DNA of 64,000 bases from Muricauda sp. SCSIO 64092 (GTDB lineage: Bacteria > Bacteroidota > Bacteroidia > Flavobacteriales > Flavobacteriaceae), in NCBI RefSeq assembly GCF_023016285.1, contig NZ_CP095413.1:4788501-4852500 (forward strand), written 5' to 3'. The position numbers and the translations under genes were made by a program. The notes below the pieces were generated by a model. It saw only the letters and a program-made list of their open reading frames with translations. It had not been told where the DNA came from and made no database searches. Within the stretch, counting starts at the first letter, position 1. Every line of letters starts with the position of its first letter. Positions 46,482 through 57,201 of this stretch are shown in pieces.

Positions 46482-49400
46482 TTAATGTTTGATAATTTTT
46501 TTGCTATAAACAACGCCATCCAAGGCAATTTCCACTAGATAAGCTCCTGATGAAATTTTAGGTGTCAAGTTTAATTGTCCTTTTCCTTCTTGCACCTCTA
46601 CCTGTGTTGAAAAAACCTTCTTATATCCCATATCAAATATAGATATGGATACAGATTGTGATTTCAAAGCAACAACATCAATTAACAATTCTCTTTCAAA
46701 AGGATTGGGATGTAGTATAGGCTGCAATACCGTATCGATATCTTGATTGCCATGAATGTCCAATCGCATAGGATTTGAAAAAGTACCTTCCACCGCATCA
46801 GGAACAAACGCATACTCCACATTGGTATTAAATTCTTGACGGTCATCACCTAAAAGAAAGTGCAAAGTTTCTTTGCCTTCGGCATGTGCCGTTAAAAACG
46901 CAAGGTTTCTTCCATCAATTTCTACGCTATTAGCACTTCCTCTTGGATTTCCGTGACTATCATAAACTGTGACCTTATTATACAAAAACGGAAATTCAAT
47001 TACGAAATTCATATTCTCAGCAAACCTGGCATATGCTGTCCCAATTTTAGAAGCCTTACTTTTAGATGCTTTTTTGCCTGAATTCGCAGCGAGATATTCC
47101 GGATATCTAAATGCTTGCTCTTTGCTGGATTTTAACATATATCCATGGCCAGATTGCAGATAATGTAAACTTCCTTTCCACCCGTTCAACGGATCGTACA
47201 TGGCAAATAAATCCTGAGATTTGATCACATCTCCGTCATTAGCCTGTAGATTGGCCAAAGCATCATTGATGGCATTATCCCGGCTAATCGGATACGGTAA
47301 CCAGTTCCAGTTTTCTTTTACAGGGAAAACCCAGTTGGAAATATCTACACGCTCTCCTGATATAATTAATGTTTGAGCTTGTTCAAGTTCTACCTTGTAC
47401 ATCTTATAAATGCTCAATCCACCGTTACCGCTAATCGTTCCATCCCAGGTACTCAAACCAGGATTTACCGCATCCAAATTGTAAATATCAACATAGGAAG
47501 GTGTATGGGTTAAAATCCTGTCAGAGGTAGTTAAGGTCATTTCTGAAGTCAACGTATTTAAATCTGAAAAGCGAGTATCAGAAACATTAAAAGATATCCA
47601 AGTCCATCCTTTATTAAATGGTATCTCCTGTTCAATAATAGTAGTATCCTCAAAAATAACAGGTCCGCTTAAACTTCCCATGATATCGCCATCGGCAAAT
47701 ATCATACTATCATTACCATCAACCGTAGCCTCGATAATAAGATCGGCAGAAGCATCCCAAATTTTGAATGTAATCTTATCTCCATTATTGGTATTACTAT
47801 GTACCGTCAAATATGCAAAATAAGATTGGTAATTGGTATCGTATTCAAGATTTGCCACACCTCTGACTTCATCACCACTAAATGCAGCAACTTTGTCATA
47901 TTTATCTGAAGAAAGCGCACCATCAATTTTAATTTTGCCAATAAAATTTGAACTATAATTGTAATCCTCTGGGTTCACGGTCCAATCTGGACCATCTGCA
48001 AGTACTCTTAAATTCAAATACACTTTTTGGTCATAACTATAATCTGTTACCAAAAATAAATTATGCGCATATTCCCCAGAAGCCAGGTCATCATCAATAA
48101 CCGCCGTAATCTTATGCGTTGAATTGGGCTGAATGACATCTGCGGTCTCTGAAAGTGTTAACCATGAAGGCACATTTGTTATCTCAAAATTCTCAGTCGT
48201 GCCGCCTCTATTGACAAGTATTATTGATAACGACTTTTCTTCACCCTGAGCCTTAAGAATCTCATCTTGATCTGATACGCCTTCCATATACCAGCTTACG
48301 TCATTTTTATCTATAAATGCTGTCCAGGTAATAGGGGATTCCTGCATATTGTTTGCCTCATCAAACATTCTATGAACGGTGATATCCAATACCTGCCCTT
48401 CAACAACTGCCCAATCCGTCACAACTGGTTCTAAAACCATTTGATTACCATTTAGTGTATGGCTAACCTGGAATTTAATCAGTTCCCGTTCAGGCTGTAT
48501 GGCGGGTGCATCATTGGAATAATTTGCCGTACCATTATTTAAAATTGCTGCACTTTGAATCACCGATTGGTTGGTATATAGGTGGTAATATTTTGGGCCA
48601 TTCCCTGTTGCAATATCCGGTGCGTTCATTCTGGCATACAGTAACAATCCTATGCTTTCAGGATCCAACTCATGATGGCTATCCCTTATAACCTGATCTA
48701 CGGTTCTGCGAGTATTCCATAAACGCAATTCGTCTATCTTCCCGTTAAAAATATTATCAACTGTTGTTTTACCTGCTAAATCAATAGTGCCTCTGGCTCC
48801 AATCCAGACCTTGTTCCCTGAAAGGCCTCCTATGTTTCCTATTTGGTTCGTAGAGACTAATGCCTCGTCAACATAGGTATCCAGGGCACCAAGCCTGTTA
48901 AATAAAATGGTTACATGGTGCCATTGGTTATCTGCAATTCCGGTAGATGTTAATGTATATGCAGCACCTTCGCTAGCAAATGATAATTGACCATTAGCAT
49001 CCATATCTACAGACCACTTGTTTCTATACCCTCCTGTTTGAACAGGATCTGAATCATCTCCAATGCCATTTGAAAAAATTGTGCCGGCTTCAGAAACATC
49101 TGTTTTTACCCAAAAAGACAAGGTGGCGTCCATGGTATTGGTAATCTGGACATAACTTACATTATCCAGTTCCATGTACTGCGTTCCATTGAACTCATAC
49201 GATTCACTTTTTGGAAAGATATCCCAATCTGCAGTTAACACACCATGTTTAAAGCGAGCCAGGTCTTTAGCTAATGTTCCACGTCCTTCATCCATAGGCC
49301 AGAACCCTATAAGCCCCTGCTCATTACCCTCAAGCTTTTCGTACATATTGGCGTATGCATCGGCCAGGGTCATACTATGGCTCCAAATACGTAGGTCATG

Positions 49401-52400
49401 CAGGTTTCCTATAAAATTGTTTCCTCCGATAACAAGATCACTGGAATTGTTGTATTGCCCTCCTGGGGTACCCAATCCACTTCCAATCACACGATCATCT
49501 TCAAAAATTTCGATACTACCTGCATTGGCATTGTGTGTAATGACATAATGGTGAAAGTTACCATCTGAGGCAATGGAAGCATTAACACTGATATCCAAAA
49601 CATTAAAGGTCATATTGTTTTGCTTTAACGTAATGTTAAAACCATGGTTCTGATTCATCATAGTAGCATTGCCCGTAGTTTCATTCTTCATCCAGAATTC
49701 GATTGTAAAATCGCCGGAACTCGTAAAAGGGTCTGAAGTGGTCATGGTATTGTTCATACCTTCAAAACGAACCGACACATTATGATTTACCGGTAACTGA
49801 TTGGTTTCTCCTTTTATCTGGATAACACTAACAGCTGGATTAAAAGACACAGGCTCATTAAAGGTCACCAGCATATCATCTCCTGTAGATAAAATACCAT
49901 CTGTAGGACTAGGCGAACCAAATCTCACAGGGGCATTTAAGTCTATAGTTCCCCTAACTTCCTCTGAAATAAATTCGGTACCATCTGTACAGGTACTTCT
50001 ACCTCTAATTTCATACACGCCATCCTGCAAATTCAATCCTATAATATCAAGATCAAAGTTTATGGTCGACCCGGTAATTAACGAGATGCCTGTTTCTCCG
50101 TCTGATACAGCAATATCGTAATCTGCTTGTGTTCCATAATAGGTATGTGCCCTGGTCCATGTGGACGATGTTGCCAAACGGTATTCCAAATCAATTTTTT
50201 GGAAGCTGTTGAACGCTGTATTAAAACCAATTAATTCAACAGGTAAATTGTTTGTTGTACCATCTACATTAAATGCCATCTCTTTGTTATACACCCAATT
50301 ATCCAATGGTGCAGATACCACCACTTCTGAACAGGATGGCACAAAACTGGCAGACAAACTCACACTATCGGACATATCATCATCACATGCCGATTCAATT
50401 GAAATTACTATATCATTATAATCATAAACATCTGCGCTACCCTTGGCCATCGTTAATGTATAATGTACTTTTTCTCCATAGGGCACATATACCGGTGTTC
50501 CGTTAGGATCTATATTGATAATGGCATTATTTGGATTTGACGTGTTTTCAACCGCCAAATAGAACATAATGGTATCTGGGTTATCGTCTCCTTGCGCCTC
50601 TATTTCGCTTAGGTTTTCCAGTATTAAGTCAAATTCGGCATTCCTGCCTTCCAATACACCGGAAACATTATTGTCGACTACCGAAATTTTAGGATTTTCT
50701 ACTTTTTGTGTTGCTGCGGACAAGGCCACCCTTTGACTTTCTTCCAGTTCAGGGATGTCCGTTGCATCGGCATTATAGGTGGAAGGGTTGAAGAAATAGG
50801 ACTCTTCCCCACCTTCCCACGGGCAGGAAGAAGACCCTCCCACGGTGCTAAAAATAACACCGTTTCCATCAAAGGCATTTACAATGTCTACGCTAAATGC
50901 GTCCTCGGGATTCTCATCGGCAAAAGTATAACTGACCGTTATGGTAGATTCATCTTCTGAGCTAAAACTACCATCTAAGTCCTCATCAACCACATCTTCG
51001 ACCTCATCAAGAACTCCGGTTTTCAGGATATTGAACCCTACCTGACCTCCCAAGGATTCTTCAACGTTCAATTCAAATTCATTAAACTTAGAGGTTATAA
51101 TACTCGATTCGATGGTTCTTGTAATTTCTCCAACACCAGAATCAAACGTTATATTTTGTTCAAAATGATCTTTTATTTGATCTTCTATACCATCCGCTTC
51201 GTCTAATTTTTTGGTTAGCAAGTCATGGCCTCCCGCTCCTAAATCGGCATCGTCAATGGTGCTTTGTAAATCCGACTTATACTTGGTTAAATAATCCTCA
51301 AGACCTTCTTTAATAACATCCCTGTCATTTGTAACCAGGTACTTTGTTCTTTCATTCTCACGAATGGTCTTGCGCCATAAATTGATTTGTTGTTCATAAA
51401 AATCCCTTGATTGTACACCTGGATCATTTTCACTGATAACACCCGCATCTAAATTGGCTATGATGGCCTGTAAATCAGGAATTAAATGGCTTAAAATATG
51501 CTTTTGCGTGTAAACAAAGAAGGTTTCTGAGGGTTCTTCTACAAAATACATGGCTTTTTGTTTATTTATATAAACTTTATCGCCATCGGTATTGGTTAAC
51601 ACAAAACGATCGCCAATCTGTGGCTCGCTTGTTGTAGCCAATATATTATCGTACTGCCCATACACATAGTTTTTTGAGTTTCCTATGTATAAATCTGCAT
51701 TGGCACCTACAAATCCGTTATCATCACTGGTAGATATAGTTTGGGTGAAGGTATAGGTTTTTGTTAATTCTTTTCCAAGTGCAGAATTTGTCTCCAAAGA
51801 AATTCCGGTCGTAGCATTGTTTGTAGTTTCTGTTTCAATCACAGGTCCTGCCAATCCACCACCAGCGGCAAATTTAACCCCGAGCATCACAGTTAGGTTA
51901 TCACTAACCGTATTGTCATCATCTTCCGTGTACTCTGAGGTAAACGTAATGGACTGCCCTTTTTCTATAGTGGCAGAACTATTGGAGCCCGGCGGATCCC
52001 GTAAAATAATATCCGGTATATCCGGAGCACTTGTAATAAAGGTTTGACTGCCATCTGACTGTCCTCCCAAAATTATCCCTTCACCAATATAGTTCTCGGC
52101 AGGATAATCCACACCGTTTACCCTATATTTAATAACCATTGTTTTTGTAAACGGGGAAGACACAGAAGGTGTCCCTGCTTTGAAGGTATAATAACTTTCA
52201 CTGGGTATTTCTTCACTAACCGTAATGGTTTCAGAATTTGCCAATGCCAGATTGTTGGTAATAATAAACTCGCCATCTACAATGGGCACCAGATCCTCTA
52301 CTGCTTCGGTGCCATCGTAATTGATATAACGCTCAAAACTATCAAGGGTTATCGTATACGAAGCAAATTGCCTGTAAACAGGATATTGAAACCCTGAAGT

Positions 52401-55103
52401 ACTTATCCTTTTTCCATCAATAACAAGTTCTTTTGCATATTCCTGATCTGTAGTTCTTAGTATAGGTGTAGATCGGTAGGTAAAACTTTTTTCATAGTGA
52501 AACGGAGTGCCTTCTATAATCTTGCCATTACTATCTGTATACTCGGGCGTAGTTACCTGGGGAACTTTGCTATAATCCAATACTTCATCTGCCTTTAACA
52601 GGTTAATGGAATTATTATTGGGAATACTAATGCCGCCCGTCTGGCCAATGGTGTACTGCAATGGTAAAACAGCTATTCGGTATTCGCCCGTTTCTGCATT
52701 GGTGTTAAAATGATATCTTGTATATGGTGTTGCCGTCCCCCCAACAGGTGTGTACCCCATGGTTATATTGGCGACACCAATATTGTTAACAGAGCTTACC
52801 GTTTCTGTAGCACTTTGTCCAAACTCATCGGTGACAGGGGTTTCATAGGTTCCCGCTCCGCCAAATCCTATGGCTTTTGAAGATTCTGTTGTTCCTCCAA
52901 CAACCCGGCCTACTACCTCTACCTTGGTATTGTCTATAAAAACAACCTGCTCCTGGGCATCTTCAAAGAATTCTGATGTAGTACCTGATGCTTCCGGAAA
53001 TCTACCTGCATATACAAACTCATGGTTGTCCTTTTTAAGGGATATATAATGGTCTCCTATGGGTACTGATATTTCAAACTCCCCATTTTCATCAGAAACG
53101 ACTGGTTCATTGTTTTCATCCAATACAAGCTGCCCATCAATATAGATATTAACACCTTCTGATGGTATTCTGGCATATTGTTCCAGGTAATCATCATCGG
53201 GATCGGATGTGCCAAGGTCATTTAACCAATATTCTCCCTTGGAGAACTTTTCTCCGTTTTTCTCGTAGTAATTGTAGCCTTCGTCTAAAATACCCGGACC
53301 ACTAACATATTCTATACCATCTGTTAACCCTGTAAATACCGGATGATTTGCATTACCGGTGTTGACCTCTACAAACGACGGAAATACGCCTTTGGAATTA
53401 TACGACACCTTTCCTTTGAAAACAAAGGACGATATATCTGTAAAATCAATTTTGTTGGCTACTTCTGAACCTTGTCCTAAATAGATCAACTGCTGGTTAG
53501 GCTCAAACTGATGTTGACCAAAAGATGGTGTTATGGTAAAAGACTCCCCGCTTCCTGCATACGGAATTGAGGAAACCTCGTAATTCCCGTTACTATCGGT
53601 AACACCCAGAATGCCCAATTGGGAGGCTGTTGGGATGTTTCCTGCCCCATCGACCCAACCTGGCTCTGAAGTGCCCTGATCCCTATAGATATCTTTAATG
53701 GCCAGGTGATTTTTATTGAAGGTATAGCCTGACCTGGAAGCATCATAGGCAAAATTTCCCGCATTTTCGTTGGCCGAGGCATAGCAAATTAAATTGGCTT
53801 CGTTACCACTGATATAGCGTCTATAGTCTGTTATGATTTCATCTGGGCCAAGCACTGCATTCCACACCCGTATCTCATCAAAAATAGCAGTATGAACACC
53901 TCCAACTTCGATATTTTTCCATGCCGTATTTTGGGCACTTTTCATATCCATGATGTGCGTACTATTTTGTGTAGATACACCAAAATAAGGTGCAGTATAG
54001 TTAGAATCTGTTGCTATTAACGTCTCATTTAGTTGTTTGGAATATGCCTCGGTCATAGGTCTGCCATTAACATATAATTTAGGGACTTCCCCATCTTTGA
54101 TTGTCACAGATACATGCGAAAACCTAACATCAAATTCCTTAACTGGTATTAAAACATCATCACCTCTGCTATTAATTTCTCCTGAAGGGTAATAGTTATT
54201 CAAATGATAAAGATTCCCTATGGAAAGATTAATTTGTGCAGGACCAACATAAAATAGTAGTTGGTTACTGCTTTCAGCTAAATAAGCCGCTATAAGTATG
54301 TGGTCATTCCCAGAATCTATCTGAAATAATTTCAAATATTGCGATTGTGCCTGAAAGTCTGTATTGGGCTTAACCCAAGCTTGAAACGTGGCTTCTGTTG
54401 TTATGGGTTTATTGATGTTTTTTGCTATCAGATAGCTGTCTTCCGGAATATTCAATGCACTGCCATAATTGATAATACTTCCCTGAGGTTGGGCATTTAT
54501 CGTAACATTTTCAACAGGATTGCCTCCCTCAAAACTTATATTACCGGTAACCACAGCCGTAGGGTTCCTAAACCCAATGCCTTCTATATAGGTCTCGTAT
54601 AAGATAGGGGCATCTGCCAGACCTGTAGCCACCACCTTATATTGGTACAAAACCCCACCTTCCACATAATTATCCGTATATTCCGTGGCATCAGCAGCGA
54701 GTGTGCTTAGGAATTCATAAGGTGCTGAATTATCTTCTGTAAAAGGCCTGCGATATATCTTAAGGTTCATGACCTTATCCGCATTATTCCGCAGTTCCCA
54801 ATTGAGTTGGATATGGTCTGTATAATACCCTTTGGAAACCTCAAAGGATTCTTCTGCAAAGGTATTGTACAAATAGAGGATATCCCATGGGAAACGAAAA
54901 TCTGAGGTGTTGGTTTTTCTTGACTGTAAGTTCTTATTCTGCCCCAGGTAAGGCATCCCTACCTGGAAAGTATATTTCTTGTTATTGGCGTTATTGTGAA
55001 TGGCCTGGGATGCCTGCACTATTTTTGCACCCTCATAATCCTGCGCAACACACACCACCGAAAACAGGAAAAAGATACAAAGGCTTTGTATGGATTTTTT
55101 CAT
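46482..55103 (-). CDS. Giant 2873-residue T9SS-exported LamG multidomain surface protein
   Basis: After a signal peptide (MKKSIQSLCIFFLFSVVCVAQ), approximate domains are: FN3-like (83-165), LamG-like jelly roll (215-425), carboxypeptidase-regulatory-like units near 500-530, 565-590, 675-700 and 730-800, a beta-rich region with a long helical insertion (about 1175-1320), further beta domains, two more LamG domains (about 1780-1925 and 1965-2130), Ig-like spacers, the domain shared with the next gene (2370-2480), and a T9SS type A sorting domain (about 2795-2873; LHPNPFERELLIDV to GAYLVEIALDG). It should be displayed on the cell surface or released. The ligand is unknown. It is intact over 8.6 kb despite the decayed neighbourhood. 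Confidence 0.9.
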   Translation of the reverse strand: MKKSIQSLCIFFLFSVVCVAQDYEGAKIVQASQAIHNNANNKKYTFQVGMPYLGQNKNLQSRKTNTSDFRFPWDILYLYNTFAEESFEVSKGYYTDHIQLNWELRNNADKVMNLKIYRRPFTEDNSAPYEFLSTLAADATEYTDNYVEGGVLYQYKVVATGLADAPILYETYIEGIGFRNPTAVVTGNISFEGGNPVENVTINAQPQGSIINYGSALNIPEDSYLIAKNINKPITTEATFQAWVKPNTDFQAQSQYLKLFQIDSGNDHILIAAYLAESSNQLLFYVGPAQINLSIGNLYHLNNYYPSGEINSRGDDVLIPVKEFDVRFSHVSVTIKDGEVPKLYVNGRPMTEAYSKQLNETLIATDSNYTAPYFGVSTQNSTHIMDMKSAQNTAWKNIEVGGVHTAIFDEIRVWNAVLGPDEIITDYRRYISGNEANLICYASANENAGNFAYDASRSGYTFNKNHLAIKDIYRDQGTSEPGWVDGAGNIPTASQLGILGVTDSNGNYEVSSIPYAGSGESFTITPSFGQHQFEPNQQLIYLGQGSEVANKIDFTDISSFVFKGKVSYNSKGVFPSFVEVNTGNANHPVFTGLTDGIEYVSGPGILDEGYNYYEKNGEKFSKGEYWLNDLGTSDPDDDYLEQYARIPSEGVNIYIDGQLVLDENNEPVVSDENGEFEISVPIGDHYISLKKDNHEFVYAGRFPEASGTTSEFFEDAQEQVVFIDNTKVEVVGRVVGGTTESSKAIGFGGAGTYETPVTDEFGQSATETVSSVNNIGVANITMGYTPVGGTATPYTRYHFNTNAETGEYRIAVLPLQYTIGQTGGISIPNNNSINLLKADEVLDYSKVPQVTTPEYTDSNGKIIEGTPFHYEKSFTYRSTPILRTTDQEYAKELVIDGKRISTSGFQYPVYRQFASYTITLDSFERYINYDGTEAVEDLVPIVDGEFIITNNLALANSETITVSEEIPSESYYTFKAGTPSVSSPFTKTMVIKYRVNGVDYPAENYIGEGIILGGQSDGSQTFITSAPDIPDIILRDPPGSNSSATIEKGQSITFTSEYTEDDDNTVSDNLTVMLGVKFAAGGGLAGPVIETETTNNATTGISLETNSALGKELTKTYTFTQTISTSDDNGFVGANADLYIGNSKNYVYGQYDNILATTSEPQIGDRFVLTNTDGDKVYINKQKAMYFVEEPSETFFVYTQKHILSHLIPDLQAIIANLDAGVISENDPGVQSRDFYEQQINLWRKTIRENERTKYLVTNDRDVIKEGLEDYLTKYKSDLQSTIDDADLGAGGHDLLTKKLDEADGIEDQIKDHFEQNITFDSGVGEITRTIESSIITSKFNEFELNVEESLGGQVGFNILKTGVLDEVEDVVDEDLDGSFSSEDESTITVSYTFADENPEDAFSVDIVNAFDGNGVIFSTVGGSSSCPWEGGEESYFFNPSTYNADATDIPELEESQRVALSAATQKVENPKISVVDNNVSGVLEGRNAEFDLILENLSEIEAQGDDNPDTIMFYLAVENTSNPNNAIINIDPNGTPVYVPYGEKVHYTLTMAKGSADVYDYNDIVISIESACDDDMSDSVSLSASFVPSCSEVVVSAPLDNWVYNKEMAFNVDGTTNNLPVELIGFNTAFNSFQKIDLEYRLATSSTWTRAHTYYGTQADYDIAVSDGETGISLITGSTINFDLDIIGLNLQDGVYEIRGRSTCTDGTEFISEEVRGTIDLNAPVRFGSPSPTDGILSTGDDMLVTFNEPVSFNPAVSVIQIKGETNQLPVNHNVSVRFEGMNNTMTTSDPFTSSGDFTIEFWMKNETTGNATMMNQNHGFNITLKQNNMTFNVLDISVNASIASDGNFHHYVITHNANAGSIEIFEDDRVIGSGLGTPGGQYNNSSDLVIGGNNFIGNLHDLRIWSHSMTLADAYANMYEKLEGNEQGLIGFWPMDEGRGTLAKDLARFKHGVLTADWDIFPKSESYEFNGTQYMELDNVSYVQITNTMDATLSFWVKTDVSEAGTIFSNGIGDDSDPVQTGGYRNKWSVDMDANGQLSFASEGAAYTLTSTGIADNQWHHVTILFNRLGALDTYVDEALVSTNQIGNIGGLSGNKVWIGARGTIDLAGKTTVDNIFNGKIDELRLWNTRRTVDQVIRDSHHELDPESIGLLLYARMNAPDIATGNGPKYYHLYTNQSVIQSAAILNNGTANYSNDAPAIQPERELIKFQVSHTLNGNQMVLEPVVTDWAVVEGQVLDITVHRMFDEANNMQESPITWTAFIDKNDVSWYMEGVSDQDEILKAQGEEKSLSIILVNRGGTTENFEITNVPSWLTLSETADVIQPNSTHKITAVIDDDLASGEYAHNLFLVTDYSYDQKVYLNLRVLADGPDWTVNPEDYNYSSNFIGKIKIDGALSSDKYDKVAAFSGDEVRGVANLEYDTNYQSYFAYLTVHSNTNNGDKITFKIWDASADLIIEATVDGNDSMIFADGDIMGSLSGPVIFEDTTIIEQEIPFNKGWTWISFNVSDTRFSDLNTLTSEMTLTTSDRILTHTPSYVDIYNLDAVNPGLSTWDGTISGNGGLSIYKMYKVELEQAQTLIISGERVDISNWVFPVKENWNWLPYPISRDNAINDALANLQANDGDVIKSQDLFAMYDPLNGWKGSLHYLQSGHGYMLKSSKEQAFRYPEYLAANSGKKASKSKASKIGTAYARFAENMNFVIEFPFLYNKVTVYDSHGNPRGSANSVEIDGRNLAFLTAHAEGKETLHFLLGDDRQEFNTNVEYAFVPDAVEGTFSNPMRLDIHGNQDIDTVLQPILHPNPFERELLIDVVALKSQSVSISIFDMGYKKVFSTQVEVQEGKGQLNLTPKISSGAYLVEIALDGVVYSKKIIKH

Positions 55104-55163
55104 GATATGAGGTTTAGCCCATTCGTCTTTTGTAGAAAAAACAATAGGTCGTTAAAAAGTCTA

Positions 55164-56081
55164 TTAAAGTTTAATGATGTAGGTTACACCAAAGTTAACA
55201 GGTCTGGTTTCCGTACCTCCCGAACTAGCTGTAGAACCTGTTATGGAATGCGTGTGATTACCCGCATCTTCCAAGGCTTTATGATTTTTTATATCATACT
55301 CTGAACCTGTACCACCACCATCAAAACCAGTGGGTGTAACACTACCTGCGTCTGAAGCTGAAATTCTTAAGGCGTATTTATAGACATTATCATCATGATC
55401 ATGGTTTCCGGCAGAACTGGTTCCTAAAGACCCATGTCCATGGGTATGCGCCTTTATTGCGTCTGTTTCTGTGGCCAATAGGTTAGGCCCCGAATACGTA
55501 TGTCCGCCAACAGTGCTTGAGCCGGTACCTCTTAAAAACATTCCTTGTAAATTTGGGGCATTGTCGGACCCTATTAAATCCCTTAGAGCCTTAGAGCCTA
55601 CAACATTGGTTATATCTTGCCCATGACATAGCACCCAACCATTGGGGGCCGTACTTCCGGCATAAGCTACAATGGTTCCTGTGGGCACCCCATTCCCGGC
55701 CGCAATGGCATAGGGGGTTCGCTTTAAGACTTCATCCGAGATTTGAGCCCCGTTTTCGCTAATTTTTAAATACATCTCGTTATTGGCAAAAAGTACGTCG
55801 TAGCCACTTCCGGGGTTGAGCACATAGGAAAACACACCAAAAGCATCTGTTGTTAAAGATTCCACAACCGAATACACAGAGGTTGGGGTATTGTTATTCC
55901 TTGCATCTATATAATACAACTCAAACGTTAAGGAAATGGTTTCATTGGAATTTGCTGTATTGTTCGTATCTCTTGAAATTCCCTGGATAGCTATCCCAGA
56001 ATTTGCTGCCGAAGATTGAGCCTTACTACCTAAGGCAACTAATAAAAGGCTAAGTACGAGTAATTGTTTTGAGGTTTTCAT
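55164..56081 (-). CDS. Secreted phage tail-collar-like protein (microcystin-dependent protein family fold)
   Basis: The 305-residue product has a signal peptide (MKTSKQLLVLSLLLVALGSKAQ), an N-terminal beta domain (about 25-125) as seen in flavobacterial tail-fibre-like proteins, and a C-terminal collar domain: GTIVAYAGSTAPNGWVLCHG, APNLQGMFLRGTGSS, and His-rich stretches (AHTHGHG, GNHDHDD, AGNHTHSITGST) ending RPVNFGVTYIIKL. Collar domains usually bind metal via the His residues and mediate assembly or adhesion. It lies 60 bases before the giant gene, likely first in the operon. Confidence 0.88.
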   Translation of the reverse strand: MKTSKQLLVLSLLLVALGSKAQSSAANSGIAIQGISRDTNNTANSNETISLTFELYYIDARNNNTPTSVYSVVESLTTDAFGVFSYVLNPGSGYDVLFANNEMYLKISENGAQISDEVLKRTPYAIAAGNGVPTGTIVAYAGSTAPNGWVLCHGQDITNVVGSKALRDLIGSDNAPNLQGMFLRGTGSSTVGGHTYSGPNLLATETDAIKAHTHGHGSLGTSSAGNHDHDDNVYKYALRISASDAGSVTPTGFDGGGTGSEYDIKNHKALEDAGNHTHSITGSTASSGGTETRPVNFGVTYIIKL

Positions 56082-56207
56082 TTTCTCTGAGTTTTGATTG
56101 TTAATGATTTATTTGCTTTGCCATTTAATGAACTCATTTAGACTTTTTTGTTAAATTTTTTGATTGCTATCATGATGAATGCCAAATAGTTTAACTGACT
56201 TAGGCAT

Positions 56208-56865
56208 TTACCCACTAATGTTTTTTATCGGGCAGGGAGGTGTGTTGACCATCCGGAGCATCAGGTTGTCGAATATCCCCTCCTTCATGAAGCTTCTGTT
56301 GAGCCTGTAACAGTACTCGTCCAGATAGTCCTGCAGTTGCTCCATGTGGTGGTGCATGCTCCTTAGCCACCCCTTCAGCATCATTATGGCCCTGTGCAGT
56401 TCGGGGAAGTTGGCCCCTTTCTTTCCCGAGGGTATCCTTGAAAGGTTCTCGAAATCCTTCTCCAAGGGCCCATAGCCGCTCCACCGTTCGCCCTGGGGTC
56501 TATGTGGTGCCTCATGAAGCCCCCGGGCGAGGCTGCGTCGGCATGGGGGACGACCCTGGCGTAGAGCCTGGAGATGCCCTTGCTCTTCTTCTCTATACCG
56601 ACCACGACGAGCTTCTTGGCGGGGTTGTCCCTGCCCCGGACACCCTCCTCCTGTTGGCCGAAGACCGTCTCGTCCACCTCGGTGTTCCCGGTTATGGGAT
56701 GGTCGCCTGAGCTCTCCATGGCCTTCATCACCTTTCTCTTGAAGCGCCCCAACAGGCCTTCTGCCCAAGGTCCAGCCTGCGTGCCAGCTCGGTGGGGGAG
56801 AATCCCTTTTTGTTGGTCGACAGGAAGTACACAATCCAGAAGGCCTTGAGCAGGTCAAACTTCAC
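56208..56865 (-). pseudogene. IS1595-family transposase remnant, frameshifted, GC-rich
   Basis: Three frames on the minus strand together show an ISXO2/IS1595 transposase: KFDLLKAFWIVYFLSTNKKG (about 56800-56862), ITGNTEVDETVFGQQEEGVR with KKLVVVGIEKKSKGISRLYA (about 56560-56690), and FPELHRAIMMLKGWLRSMHH near 56340-56410. The N-terminal zinc ribbon is missing and at least two frameshifts are present. The segment is visibly GC-rich (long runs of CC and GG) compared with its AT-rich surroundings, a sign of recent transfer from a different genome type. Confidence 0.85.
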
Positions 56866-56918
56866 CTATCAACCAATCCAAGATGTGTCGTAATTTTTGC
56901 CATCTTATCAATCTCATA

Positions 56919-57143
56919 CTATGTTTTGGTATTTCTGGGCTTGCAACTATTAAATGCTTTTTTTAAAAGCTTATAGGCTTCCTTAAAACTTCTCTGCTTA
57001 TATTTAATCTCAGATTCTATTATAAGAGGTTGGTAATCAGTAATGTAATTGCATTTCTGTTCATTTTTAAAACACGAATGCAAAAAAGGTAACAAGAGAG
57101 GTAATAATAATTTAAGGGGTAAAGTATTATTCTTTTTAACCAT
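56919..57143 (-). CDS. Truncated small lipoprotein
   Basis: The 74-residue product starts MVKKNNTLPLKLLLPLLLPF with a lipobox HSC, followed by EAYKLLKKAFNSCKPRNTKT and a TAG stop. Without that TAG (TAT in the copy at 44.8 kb) the frame would continue YEIDKMAKITTH, so this is a shortened relative of that gene, which itself lacks its 5' part. Possibly TPR-like helical. It may still be expressed but is probably a decayed gene. Confidence 0.5.
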   Translation of the reverse strand: MVKKNNTLPLKLLLPLLLPFLHSCFKNEQKCNYITDYQPLIIESEIKYKQRSFKEAYKLLKKAFNSCKPRNTKT

Positions 57144-57201
57144 TTATTAAATATTTTGCTATCCCTATCAAATCACTTATGCTTTTACGTCTAAAATAGA
57201 G

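Noticed and set aside
56438..56849. Plus-strand open frames in the GC-rich segment
   Set aside because: They are shadows of the IS1595 transposase remnant, caused by high GC and lack of stops.
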